Assembly (NCBI GenBank): GCA_018223415.1
Contig: JAGTTQ010000001.1
Span: 3,887,565 to 3,951,564, forward strand
DNA from: Eubacteriaceae bacterium Marseille-Q4139
GTDB taxonomy: Bacteria; Bacillota; Clostridia; Lachnospirales; Lachnospiraceae
Direction: 5' to 3'
Length of the DNA stretch: 64,000 bases
Shown: in pieces, positions 34,579-42,963 of the stretch
Layout of the letters: each line of letters opens with the position of its first letter
Position numbering within the stretch: the stretch's first letter is position 1
Made by a program: the position numbers and the translations under genes
The notes under the pieces: generated by a model
Seen by the model: only the letters and a program-made list of their open reading frames with translations
What the model was told of the DNA's origin: nothing
The model's database searches: none

Positions 34579-34649
34579 AAGGCAGCAAGAATGATCTCAG
34601 GCGCGCCCGTTTTTTTTAACGGGAGCCTAAGAACTCCTCTTGCTGCCTT
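34579..34649 (-). promoter_or_regulatory. Large nested stem-loop in the leader of the sigma-like gene
   Basis: AAGGCAGCAAGA and TCTTGCTGCCTT make a perfect 12-bp outer stem. Inside are a CAGGC/GCCT pairing and a CCCGTT-T6-AACGGG hairpin. The 71-nt structure ends 66 nt before the start codon. With no T-run after the outer stem it is not a simple terminator, and attenuation or protein-dependent control is likely. Confidence 0.6.
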
Positions 34650-34734
34650 ATGCCAGCGGTGTTTTTCTCTATGTAAAGAGATGCGCTGTTCGTATTTGTA
34701 AAATGACTTGTCCGATGTTGCTCCAAACGGAGCC

Positions 34735-34883
34735 TTAAATCATCATAGGAACCATCCCCCTTCACATCTCAGACGTTTTCTGCTGCTTTAACAAGCTGGT
34801 CTAGAAACAAACTCTTGTTATCTCAATTATAGCTGGGCTTACTTGGGAAGTCTCCAAGCGACGGGCACAATCACGTCTCCAAG
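34735..34883 (-). promoter_or_regulatory. Promoter and leader start for the sigma-like gene, with direct repeats and a minigene
   Basis: A TATAAT hexamer lies at 34831-34826 on the minus strand. Just upstream, CTTGGAGAC is repeated at 34858-34850 and 34883-34875, 25 bp apart, the nearer copy covering the -35 position; there is no consensus -35. About 80 nt into the leader, AAGGGGGA precedes ATG ATG ATT TAA (34746-34735), a three-codon minigene, then a small GGCTCC/GGAGCC hairpin. This looks like an activator-dependent promoter with a translated leader, inferred from layout. Confidence 0.5.
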
Positions 34884-34920
34884 ATGCACAATTATTTTTT
34901 TGTTTCTTAAAGGCTAATAT

Positions 34921-34980
34921 TTGCAATGCAAATCTATCTTTACGTAACTCAAAGACGCGTGTATAATAAGATAAAGGAGT
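34921..34980 (+). promoter_or_regulatory. Promoter and ribosome site for the divergent 349-residue gene
   Basis: TTTACG (34939-34944) and TATAAT (34962-34967) are 17 bp apart, a good vegetative-type promoter. The palindrome TTGCAATGCAA at 34921-34931 just upstream could be an operator. AAAGGAG precedes the ATG at 34989 by 9 nt. The region back to 34883 separates it from the sigma-like promoter. Confidence 0.65.
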
Positions 34981-34988
34981 GATGGCTC

Positions 34989-36038
34989 ATGCAAAAATCT
35001 AATAAGCACGAACAAATCCAAGCGATTAAACAACGCCTGAATGATGCTCTTAACCGGTCAAAGCTCAATATAAATCAACTAACTGACGCAATTAACGAAT
35101 CCAATGACATTGAGGTAAACTATGGTACAGTCCGTAATGTTCTAGATCAAAGTAAAGATGCAATCGATTTAACTACCGTAATTGCTATCTGCCGATATCT
35201 TCACTTAGATACCGCCATGATACTATCCCGTCCAGGAACCAAGGATACAACATACCAAAGCAACGGAAACTTTCTTGCTTCTGGCAATTTCACTGTTCTT
35301 GATGATCCAAAATATTTTGGAGAATTTCACGGCTTCTTTTATTCGCCAAACCATAAAAGCCCTGAACTAATACGCTTTGATCTGGAAATCGCCCAAAAGA
35401 ACGCTCAAGCAACAGCTACTATGCACTACCACGGACGACCTACTTCTGTCGAAGGCAAACCTTATACTGATCCACGCGTCTTGTATGGAACTCCCTATGT
35501 TGACGCACGACATTCAACAATCTTTTTGCTACTTACAAATGAAACGGGTGATTTCTATTTTTTATATTTCAATTGGCAACACTTTCGCTCACATGGACTC
35601 TATTTCCGCAGGGGGATTGCTCTAACTCCTTCATCGCTTCGAGACAATCCAGTATTATTCATGAATTTTGTTCTATTTGCACTTCCTATAGATGAGGCAG
35701 ATACTTCATATGTCTCTGGCCTCTTAGCCGAAGTGTCGCCTTCCTTCTGCATATCCCAAGAAAAAGTCAATCAACTTCGTTCCAAGGAGCCCTTAATCGA
35801 ATCTTTCTTTCAGGCATTTGGTTACATACTGGAACATGAGAAACAACCAATGTATACCATTAATGAAACACAGATTCTCAGCACATCTAATCCTCACATG
35901 GATGAAGTGGACGTGATTAAAGCAATGCTCCTACTAAAGGACGCTTCTCTTTCCCCAAAACGGATTGCATACGAAGATGTTGAAGCGTATGCCGCATTTA
36001 GCAAGAATTTTCTTCAAAAAGCTAAAAGGAAAGATTAA
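34989..36038 (+). CDS. Divergent helix-turn-helix-like protein of unknown function
   Basis: A 349-residue protein and the only plus-strand gene of the ICE part. The N-terminus (HEQIQAIKQRLNDALNRSKL to ~70, with TAMILSRPGT) looks like a Cro/C1-type DNA-binding region (NINQLTDAINESNDIEVNYG, TVRNVLDQSKDAIDLTTVIA). Residues 90-300 form a domain I do not recognise, with FYFLYFNWQHFRSHGLYFRRG and a Cys/Pro-poor, strand-rich composition. It is AT-richer than the ICE. Facing the sigma-like gene across a shared control region, it may repress or sense for the ICE, or be a neighbouring host gene at the ICE end. Confidence 0.6.
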   Translation: MQKSNKHEQIQAIKQRLNDALNRSKLNINQLTDAINESNDIEVNYGTVRNVLDQSKDAIDLTTVIAICRYLHLDTAMILSRPGTKDTTYQSNGNFLASGNFTVLDDPKYFGEFHGFFYSPNHKSPELIRFDLEIAQKNAQATATMHYHGRPTSVEGKPYTDPRVLYGTPYVDARHSTIFLLLTNETGDFYFLYFNWQHFRSHGLYFRRGIALTPSSLRDNPVLFMNFVLFALPIDEADTSYVSGLLAEVSPSFCISQEKVNQLRSKEPLIESFFQAFGYILEHEKQPMYTINETQILSTSNPHMDEVDVIKAMLLLKDASLSPKRIAYEDVEAYAAFSKNFLQKAKRKD

Positions 36039-36138
36039 ATAAAAAGCCGGAGCAGATAGAAAGTAACCGCCCTATAATCGCCCGTCCCGACAGACCCAGC
36101 TACCATCCAGGCAGACCATGTTGAGCATTTCAGAGACA

Positions 36139-36166
36139 AAAAGAGCTGCCGCAGCAAGTGCGGCAG
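36139..36166 (-). terminator. Orphan terminator hairpin at the IS3 junction
   Basis: CTGCCGCA-GCAAG-TGCGGCAG at 36146-36166 forms an 8-bp stem. On the minus strand it is followed by CTCTTTTTG. It ends exactly at the left edge of the IS3-family element. It would have ended the minus-strand gene now at 37530-37707, before the IS came between them. Confidence 0.7.
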
Positions 36167-36227
36167 TGAACTGACCCAGATTGTGCAGACAGTACAAAAA
36201 GAGCCCCTGGTGCAGGAATATTCGGTT

Positions 36228-37088
36228 TTAGCAGGAGTGGCGCAGCGAGAGCGGCGGCACTCCTGTTTTGCTTTGGATGCGCTCATGGTTGTAAAAGTGG
36301 ATATAGCGGTCAATCATCTCGTCGGCTTCAAAGAAGGTCGCCGGTTTGTGGCGGTAGATACACTCCGTTTTGAGGATGGAGAAGAAATTTTCCGCCATAG
36401 CGTTGTCATACGAGTTCCCACGTCTTGACATCGAAGGCGTAATGCCGTATTGTTGAGTCAGCTTGAAATATGCTTGCGAGGTGTATTGAAAGCCTTGGTC
36501 GCTGTGGAGCTGCAACTCTGCGGCGACCTTCTTCTTTTCGTTGCGTACTGCCTGGCGGATGGTGTCCAGCACCAGGTTCACCGTTTGCTGTGTCGCAGTT
36601 TTGTAGGCCACAATGCTGTTGTCATACAGATCCCGGATCATGGACAGGTACAATACCCCCTGCTTCGTCTGAATATAAGAAATGTCAGTTACCCATTTGC
36701 AGTTGGGAGCCGCGGCTTGGAAATTTCGCTTGAGTAGATTTTGGTATTTATGTACGTGCTGGCCCATCTGCTGCCACTTTCTGCGGCGACGAATCTCTGC
36801 CAACAGGCCGTATTTCTTCATGACACGCAAAATGGTCTTGGGGTTGTGGTAAATCTCTTTGCTGCCTTTCAGCCACTGCCACATCCGTCGGTAGCCGTAG
36901 GTATGAAAACATTTTGCCTGCTGCTGTCGGATCGTTTCGGCAAGAGCAGCATCCTTTTCTGGCCGGTTCATCCGCTTTACAAAGCTGTAATAGCCGCTTC
37001 TCGATACTGAAAAGAATTTGCACATTACAACAATGGGATACTCTTTCCTGTGGCGGTAAATCACTGCATACTTTGCCTTTGCTCTCAC
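36228..37088 (-). CDS. IS3-family transposase OrfB (DDE integrase domain)
   Basis: A 286-residue catalytic subunit: an N-terminal HTH_21-type region (YPIVVMCKFFSVSRSGYYSF) and an rve integrase core with WVTDISYIQT, LHSDQGFQYTS and DNAMAENFFSILKTEC supplying the D, D and E. It starts at a GTG that overlaps the orfA stop (GTGA), so it is made by reinitiation or as a frameshift fusion with OrfA, as in other IS3 elements. It ends 60 nt inside the element. Confidence 0.93.
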   Translation of the reverse strand: MRAKAKYAVIYRHRKEYPIVVMCKFFSVSRSGYYSFVKRMNRPEKDAALAETIRQQQAKCFHTYGYRRMWQWLKGSKEIYHNPKTILRVMKKYGLLAEIRRRRKWQQMGQHVHKYQNLLKRNFQAAAPNCKWVTDISYIQTKQGVLYLSMIRDLYDNSIVAYKTATQQTVNLVLDTIRQAVRNEKKKVAAELQLHSDQGFQYTSQAYFKLTQQYGITPSMSRRGNSYDNAMAENFFSILKTECIYRHKPATFFEADEMIDRYIHFYNHERIQSKTGVPPLSLRHSC

Positions 37089-37399
37089 TTCCTTCCTGTG
37101 GATCGCAGAAAATCCCGCAGCAGCTTATTTTCCATGCGCAGCCGCTGAATCTCGTAAGCCTGCTCTGCAACAATGTCCCTTGGCGAAGCAGCTTTTCTCT
37201 GCCGTCCTTTGGGCCGTATCGTGATTCCGGCTTCTCGCTTCCGTTGTTTGGCACGTTCCCGTTTCACAAGGCTTTTTACGACATACTTATCCCGAAAGCC
37301 AAAATACTCCGCTACTTCTCTCTGCGTTTTTCCCGATCCAAGCATAGCTTCGATTTCAGGCAACAATTCCTGCACATGTGTGTAATTCCTTTTTCCCAT
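37085..37399 (-). CDS. IS3-family OrfA (helix-turn-helix/leucine zipper subunit)
   Basis: A 104-residue DNA-binding subunit: helix-turn-helix (MLGSGKTQREVAEYFGFRDK), a basic middle and a C-terminal leucine-zipper-like helix (IQRLRMENKLLRDFLRSTGR). Its ribosome site, AGGGGG, lies within the 3' arm of the hairpin at 37407-37445. Confidence 0.9.
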   Translation of the reverse strand: MGKRNYTHVQELLPEIEAMLGSGKTQREVAEYFGFRDKYVVKSLVKRERAKQRKREAGITIRPKGRQRKAASPRDIVAEQAYEIQRLRMENKLLRDFLRSTGRK

Positions 37400-37406
37400 A
37401 GTAATA

Positions 37407-37445
37407 CCCCCTGATGTAGTATTTCCATTTTCCTACATCAGGGGG
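37407..37445 (-). promoter_or_regulatory. Ribosome-site-masking hairpin in the IS3 leader
   Basis: CCCCCTGATGTAG and CTACATCAGGGGG form a 13-bp perfect stem. The 3' arm on the minus strand contains AGGGGG, the ribosome site 6-7 nt before the orfA ATG. Transcripts entering from outside would fold and hide it, as known for IS10, IS50 and IS200. Confidence 0.6.
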
Positions 37446-37529
37446 TACTTTGTCTATTGTCCGTTTTTACTGGACCTGTTCACAGCTCGGAGTTCCAGGG
37501 GTGTTGTTAAACGATTTTGGTTATTCAGG

Positions 37530-37707
37530 TCAAGTGAGGATTCTTTCTTCCAAGTAGTTTCTCTGTATGTAGTTGGAAAAGATCTCTATGAACTGCACAG
37601 CAGACGGGCGATTGTCCAGTGGGTATCCTGCAATCTGTACCAGTCTGGCAGGATCGTTTTTCCATGCAATGTCAGACAGCTGCAAAAATCGCCATCCCAG
37701 CCCCATC
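37530..37707 (-). pseudogene. C-terminal fragment of an unrecognised gene, cut by IS21
   Basis: About 59 codons (MGLGWRFLQLSDIAWKNDPA, LVQIAGYPLDNRPSAVQFIE, NYIQRNYLEERILT) with protein-like composition remain between IS3 and the left end of IS21 copy 1. There is no ribosome site, and the frame runs into the IS21 end. Its terminator now lies beyond the IS3 element. I cannot name the family. Confidence 0.5.
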
Positions 37708-39209
37708 TGCACGCAGTTTTAGCACCACCTTGCCGGAGTTTTAGCCCCACTTTCACGCACTGAAGCCCCAAAGCCTTATAATTGGTTTAGCACAGCCAAG
37801 CTGTGACTAAATCAATTGGAGGTTTCGTAATGACAAATTATCGGGAGATCTTGCGGTTAAGCAGTCTTCAGTACAGCCAGCGAACCATTGAATCAATGGC
37901 ACACTGTTCCAGACATACGGTGCGAGATGTACTGCAGGCAGCAAAGGAACAAGGCATATCCTGGCCCCTCTCCGACGATGTCGCCAATGCCGATCTGGAA
38001 CAGCTTCTCTTTCCGAACAGGCACAAAGCATCCAGTCAATATGCTGAGCCCGACTATCCGTACATCCACCGCGAACTGGCCCGGTCGGGCGTGACCCTGA
38101 CGCTGCTGTGGGAAGAATACTGTGCGAGGTGTCAGGAGGCGGGCCAAAGGCCGTACATGAGTACTCAGTTTGGCGAACGGTACCGCCGCTGGGCGCGCAT
38201 AACAAAAGCGACCATGCGCATCCAGCACAAGCCTGGAGATGCCATGCAGGTAGATTGGGCTGGAGACACCATTCCCATCCAGGACCCGGTCACAGGCGAA
38301 CAAAGGGCAGCCTATTTGTTTGTTGCCGTTCTGCCCTGCAGCTACTACACCTATGCGGAAGCCTGCGACGACATGAAAACCGAGAACTGGCTGAACTGCC
38401 ATGTCCACGCTTTTGACTTCTTCGGCGGTGTTGCACGGCTGCTGATCCCTGACAACTGCAAAACGGCCACGCTGTCCAACACCCGGTACGATGTGATTCT
38501 GAACCGCAGTTACCAGGAACTGGCTGAGCATTACGGTACCGCAATCGTACCGGCACGTGTCCGCAAGCCGAAGGACAAGAGTCCGGCGGAGGCATCCGTC
38601 CGCTTTGCCGAAACATGGATCGTGGCCGCTCTACGCGACCGCAAATTCTTTTCTTTGCGGGAATTGAATGAGGCAGTTGCTGAAAAGCTGGATGAGTTGA
38701 ACAGCCGCCCGTTCAAGCAGATGGCTGGCTGCCGCCGAAGTGCCTATCTGGAAGAAGAGAAGCCCTATATGCTGCCGCTGCCGGTCAGTGCGTTTGAACC
38801 GGCCGTCTGGTCGGTTGCCAAGGTCGCCAACGACTATCTTGTTACGGATGGCAGGAACAAGTATTCTGTTCCCTATAACTTGATTGGCGAGCGCGTGGAC
38901 ATCCGCGTGACTAAAACAACGGTAGAGGTATTCTACCACGGCAACCGCGTAGCCAGTCACCGCCGGTTGCAGACTCGGCAGCGGGATCCGCTGGTGAAGC
39001 GCGAGCATATGCCGCCGGAACGCCAGAAATATCTCACCTACAACGCCGACGAGTTCAGCCGCTGGGCGATGTCGGTCGGTCCTATGACCGAGAAGGTAGC
39101 CGAACACTTCCTGAAGTCCGGTAAGGCCGCCGAGCAGGGCTACAAGGCCTGCGCTGGTCTGACCAAACTGGAACAGCGGTACGGCAAACAGCGGCTGGAG
39201 GCAGCCTGC
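37708..39209 (+). mobile_element. IS21-family element, copy 1 (5' part)
   Basis: The left end near 37708 has two spaced copies of GTTTTAGCMCCAC-type sequence (37716-37730 and 37737-37751), as in IS21 terminal repeats. The istA gene follows and is interrupted at 39206-39209 by IS21 copy 2. It resumes for 17 bp at 41590-41606, and its 3' part lies inverted at 42964-43487. The right end is lost. The left boundary is approximate. Confidence 0.75.
37830..39209 (+). pseudogene. istA: IS21 transposase IstA, copy 1, interrupted
   Basis: Starts after GGAGG and encodes about 460 residues of IstA: N-terminal helix-turn-helix (YSQRTIESMAHCSRHTVRDV), integrase core with MQVDWAGDTI, LIPDNCKT and PAEASVRFAETW (D, D, E), and a C-terminal beta-barrel part. 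The native sequence stops at RYGKQRLEAAC. The following codons to the stop at 39278 belong to IS21 copy 2. The natural continuation (CGKTLAYSTTPSLRT) can be rebuilt from 41590-41606 and the minus strand at 43487-43321. Confidence 0.88.
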
Positions 39210-39348
39210 TATTCGGGTCGGGAGAAACTAACCTTCAAGTGTCGGGCGTTCGAGACCAAATTTAGTCGGAAAAGATAAAGCCACTACCGATGCTCTTTTA
39301 AATCCTGTACACTGGAAAGTGCCAACAACCCAGAGGAAAGGAATAGCG

Positions 39349-40662
39349 ATGAAAGAGCAAAATGGTAATGGCTTTGCACCAAGTATAGCACAAGCCATAG
39401 AAGAAATGAAGGCGTTCCAGGGAGACTCCTTTTCCCTGGAACGTATCAACTTGGCCGAATTAGAACGACGAACCGGCGTATCTCGTAGCAGACTGCGCAG
39501 ACTCAAGAAAAACAGCTTCCAAGATTTGCCTCGGAGCACCAAAGGCAGTAAACATACGGTCACAAAACTCAGCGGTTATACCGGCCTGTTGGACAGTTTG
39601 TTGCGCCAAGGAGTCAAGAACTCCTCTGTAGTGTTGGAGCGTTTGCGACAGGCCGGTTTTGAAGGCGGGGCAACCATTGTAAAAGAGTATATCGCCGCCC
39701 ACAAACACCTTATTCCAGCCAAGCGCCAGTTGGTTGCGGCGCAGGGAAACCGTGGCCGCCGGTACGTCACAAAGCCCGGTGAAGCTTACCAGATGGATTG
39801 GGGATTCACTGATGTTCTGGATTACAATGGGCAAACCTACCGAGTTGCCTGCTTTGCTATGATTTGCCACCATTGCGGACAGCGGTATATTGAGCTCTTC
39901 CCCAATGCCCGGCAGGAAAACCTGTTTATTGGGATGATCCACGCTTTCCAGTACATGGGGGTTCCGCGTTTTGTGTTAACCGACAACATGAAGAGCGTTG
40001 TACTGCACCGAGATCTGGATGGCCATCCAGTCTGGCAGAAAGACTACGAAGCCTTTATGCAGACCCTTACCTTCGAGACAAAACTTTGCAAGCCACGGCA
40101 TCCCTTCACCAAGGGAAAAGTGGAGCGATTGGTGCGTTTTGTGAAGGACAATTTCCTGGCTGACCGGGTGTTCTGCGATCTTACAGACCTCAACTGGCAG
40201 GCGCTGGAATGGTGCAACAAACAGAACGGAACCTACCGCCGCACTGTGGATGGTGCGCCTCAAAAGATTCACGAAACCATATGTGGAGAACAATTGCGCA
40301 TGGTTCCGGAGGATGCCGTCCGTTTCTATCTCTGTCCGGAAAGAAAAATATCCTTTGACGGCTTTGTAAATTACGAGGGTCGGCGTTTCGGAGTACCTTA
40401 CAGCTATCCTGGCGCAACAGCCAGAGTGGAGCGCAACGGTGATTTATTACGTATCTATTCTGCTGACCTGAAAGTGCTGCTGGTTACACATACCGTTACC
40501 TGGAGCCGAACGGACAGTTTCTGCAACGGACAGTACGAACCCTTGGCACAGCCTGAAGAGTTTCCTACAGCACCCGTGCAAACACAGATTTTACAGCTTC
40601 CAAAATCCTCGCAGGATCTCTCCTTTGCCAAATTTGATTTTGACAAGGAGGACCAGGTATGA
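39349..40662 (+). CDS. istA: IS21-family transposase IstA (copy 2)
   Basis: A 437-residue transposase. N-terminal helix-turn-helix (LAELERRTGVSRSRLRRLKK), integrase core with QMDWGFTDVL, VLTDNMKSV and TKGKVERLVRFVKDN supplying D, D and E, then a C-terminal domain. I start at 39349, after GGAAAGG at 6 nt. The stop overlaps the istB start (ATGA), the normal IS21 coupling. Confidence 0.93.
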   Translation: MKEQNGNGFAPSIAQAIEEMKAFQGDSFSLERINLAELERRTGVSRSRLRRLKKNSFQDLPRSTKGSKHTVTKLSGYTGLLDSLLRQGVKNSSVVLERLRQAGFEGGATIVKEYIAAHKHLIPAKRQLVAAQGNRGRRYVTKPGEAYQMDWGFTDVLDYNGQTYRVACFAMICHHCGQRYIELFPNARQENLFIGMIHAFQYMGVPRFVLTDNMKSVVLHRDLDGHPVWQKDYEAFMQTLTFETKLCKPRHPFTKGKVERLVRFVKDNFLADRVFCDLTDLNWQALEWCNKQNGTYRRTVDGAPQKIHETICGEQLRMVPEDAVRFYLCPERKISFDGFVNYEGRRFGVPYSYPGATARVERNGDLLRIYSADLKVLLVTHTVTWSRTDSFCNGQYEPLAQPEEFPTAPVQTQILQLPKSSQDLSFAKFDFDKEDQV

Positions 40663-41468
40663 AGGAAACAATCTTTGAGCAGGTGGCAACCGCTGCCTCT
40701 GTTTTAAAGCTGGATCTTTCCGCAGAGGAATTTGCGCTGTTCGCGGAAGACCAGGAATTCTCAGAGACTGGATTAGAAGCCGTGCAAATGCTCTTTTCCT
40801 ATCTCAGCGAAAAGAAGCAGCAGACCACTATCCAGACTTTGTTGAAACTGAGCCGCCTTCCTACAAAGGTGCCTAAAACCTTTGAGAACTTTGATTTCTC
40901 ACTGCTCAAGGGGAAAGATGTGGAGCGTCTGAAGGTTCTGGCGTCCTTGAATGCCATCTACTCTCACCGAAACCTAGCCTTTATTGGTCCGGCAGGTACA
41001 GGTAAAACACATCTGGCACAGGCTTTCGGCTACGCCTGCTGCCAGCACGGATTGAAGACCTATTTCATTAAGGCATCTGAACTCCGGGACCGATTCACGG
41101 CAGCCAGACGTTCCGGAAAGACCGATTCCTGCCTCAACGGTCTTGTGCGCCCCTCTTGCCTGATTATTGACGAGATTGGCCACTGTGCCTTTGACAAAGA
41201 GAATACCCGGCTGTTCTTTGACCTGATTGACCGGCGATACAACAAAGAAGGCAGTTTCAATATGATCTTCACCAGCAACAAGAACCCGGCTCTCTGGCGC
41301 GAGGATTTTGAGGAAGACGCTACCTTGCTGTGTACGCTGGACCGCATCTTTGACGATGCTACTGTGTTTAAGCTGCGTGGTGAAAGTTTCCGGGGAAAGA
41401 AACTGGAGACCGTTTCTTTGCAAACAGGCAAGATACCTGCGGTTGAGCCGGTAGTGGCGCAGGAATAA
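40659..41468 (+). CDS. istB: IS21-family helper ATPase IstB (copy 2)
   Basis: A 269-residue AAA+ ATPase of the DnaC/IstB type: Walker A GPAGTGKTHLAQA, Walker B CLIIDEIGH, and a sensor region SFNMIFTSNKNPALW. It helps IstA choose targets and join strands. AAGGAGG precedes the ATG inside istA. Confidence 0.94.
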   Translation: MKETIFEQVATAASVLKLDLSAEEFALFAEDQEFSETGLEAVQMLFSYLSEKKQQTTIQTLLKLSRLPTKVPKTFENFDFSLLKGKDVERLKVLASLNAIYSHRNLAFIGPAGTGKTHLAQAFGYACCQHGLKTYFIKASELRDRFTAARRSGKTDSCLNGLVRPSCLIIDEIGHCAFDKENTRLFFDLIDRRYNKEGSFNMIFTSNKNPALWREDFEEDATLLCTLDRIFDDATVFKLRGESFRGKKLETVSLQTGKIPAVEPVVAQE

Positions 41469-41606
41469 CCAATTTATGAGTGCTGGGTTGTTGGCACTCT
41501 TTTTATTTATTCTGCTGGCTCCGACTTTTCCGACAAAAATTGGTTAAATACTCCCGACAAAATATGGTCGCGATCTCCCGACGCCAACACTGCGGCAAAA
41601 CTCTGG

Positions 41607-42963
41607 GATAAGGTACAATAAGTTTCGCAAATTGAAAAGTAGTTAAAAAGAGACATGGTTTGCAGCCCTCTGGTAGAATGAAGTCACGACACACCATTCT
41701 GAAAGGAGACAACAAACCATGTCCGAAAAGATTGTACAGCTTAACGAGGAAGTAATCAAGGGTCAAATCAAAGAACTGGTACGAGGCAGCGTAGAGGAAA
41801 CCCTCAACGAACTGCTGGAGGCCGAGGCGGAGAAGCTGACCCAGGCGGCCCGGTACGAGCGCAATGAGCAGCGTCAGGGCTATCGCAGCGGCCACTACAA
41901 CCGTAACCTCACCACCACTTCCGGGGACGTCACTCTCAAGGTTCCCAAACTCAAGGGAATCTCTTTTGAAACCGCCATCATTGAGCGGTATCGCCGCCGG
42001 GAGAGCAGCGTGGAAGAAGCCCTCATTGAGATGTACCTGGCAGGCGTATCCGTTCGGCGTGTGGAGGATATTACCGAGGCCCTCTGGGGTAGCAAAGTCT
42101 CTCCCTCCACTATAAGTGAGTTAAACAAGAAAGCGTATGTCCACATCGAGGATTGGCGGAACCGTCCTCTGCAAGGCGGACGATATCCGTATGTCTATGT
42201 GGATGGGATCTATCTGCGCCGTAACTGGGGCGGCGAATTTGAAAACGTAGCCATTCTTGTGGCAATTGCGGTCAATGAGGACGGATACCGTGAGGTTCTG
42301 GGTGCCGCCGAGGGCATGAAGGAGGACAAGTCCAGCTGGGTCAGCTTCTTCCAGTGGCTGCGTGGCCGAGGTCTGGACGGTGTGAAACTCATTGTTGGAG
42401 ACAAGTGCCTTGGTATGCTGGAGGCCGTGGGAGAAGTATTCCCCGAAGCCAAGTACCAGCGCTGTACCGTCCACTTTTACCGCAATGTATTCTCGGTCAC
42501 GCCTCGCTCCAAGGTGAAGCTGGTGGCAAAGATGCTCAAGGCGGTCCACGCCCAGGAAAGCAAGAAAGCAGCCCGGGAAAAGGCCAAAGCTGTGGTGGAA
42601 GAACTGCGCTCCATGAAACTGAAAGAGGCGGCCAAGAAGGTAGAGGATGGCATTGAGGAGACGCTGACCTACTGCGATTTTCCCAGCGAGCACTGGACTC
42701 GCATCCGTACCAATAACGTTATTGAACGACTCAACCGGGAGATCCGCCGCCGTACCCGTGTGGTGGGCAGTTTCCCGGACGGCAATTCCGCCCTTATGCT
42801 GGTCTGTGCCCGGCTGCGCCATGTGGCCGGCACCCAGTGGGGCAACAAGAAGTACATGAACATGAAGCACCTGGAGGCAGCCCTTGAAGATGCCTCCATT
42901 GCTGGCTGACTTCACTCATGCCAGACCCTGCAAACCATTTTGCGAAAAATACTTGACACTACC
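41607..42963 (+). mobile_element. IS256-family element, copy A
   Basis: 1,357 bp, from GATAAGGTACAATAAG to CTTGACACTACC. The terminal repeats share the TTTCGCAAA core. The left flank is AAACTCTGG (41598-41606), whose partner lies inverted at 43479-43487 beside another copy. The right flank is istB sequence. The element is therefore a recombinant of two insertions. Confidence 0.92.
41719..42909 (+). CDS. IS256-family (mutator-type) transposase, copy A
   Basis: A 396-residue transposase of the Mutator/IS256 family. The D, D, E residues lie in YPYVYVDGIYLRRN, KLIVGDKCLGM and NNVIERLNREIRRR. The typical C/H-motif region between the second Asp and Glu is present (YQRCTVHFYRNV). GAAAGGAGAC precedes the ATG. 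The protein is identical to that of copy C, which suggests recent copying. Confidence 0.95.
   Translation: MSEKIVQLNEEVIKGQIKELVRGSVEETLNELLEAEAEKLTQAARYERNEQRQGYRSGHYNRNLTTTSGDVTLKVPKLKGISFETAIIERYRRRESSVEEALIEMYLAGVSVRRVEDITEALWGSKVSPSTISELNKKAYVHIEDWRNRPLQGGRYPYVYVDGIYLRRNWGGEFENVAILVAIAVNEDGYREVLGAAEGMKEDKSSWVSFFQWLRGRGLDGVKLIVGDKCLGMLEAVGEVFPEAKYQRCTVHFYRNVFSVTPRSKVKLVAKMLKAVHAQESKKAAREKAKAVVEELRSMKLKEAAKKVEDGIEETLTYCDFPSEHWTRIRTNNVIERLNREIRRRTRVVGSFPDGNSALMLVCARLRHVAGTQWGNKKYMNMKHLEAALEDASIAG

Larger units (their letters stand above)
36167..37482 (-). mobile_element. IS3-family (IS150-like) insertion sequence
   Basis: 1,316 bp with imperfect terminal inverted repeats, TGAACTGACCCAG at the left and TGAACAGGTCCAG at the right (minus strand), and a CAG repeat on both sides (36164-36166 and 37483-37485), a 3-bp target duplication typical of the family. 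It carries orfA and orfB overlapping by 4 nt. The ends and both reading frames look intact. Confidence 0.92.
39210..41589 (+). mobile_element. IS21-family element, copy 2, nested in copy 1
   Basis: 2,380 bp, with terminal repeats TATTCGGGTCGGGAGA at the left and TGTTGGCGTCGGGAGA at the right (minus strand), plus further internal GTCGGRA repeats at both ends. It is flanked by a 4-bp target duplication CTGC (39206-39209 and 41590-41593). It carries an intact istA-istB pair unrelated at close range to copy 1. Confidence 0.93.

Noticed and set aside
42121..42915. 264-codon antisense ORFs repeated in every IS256 copy
   Set aside because: They recur only because the IS256 copies are near-identical; each is opposite the DDE transposase frame and lacks a ribosome site.
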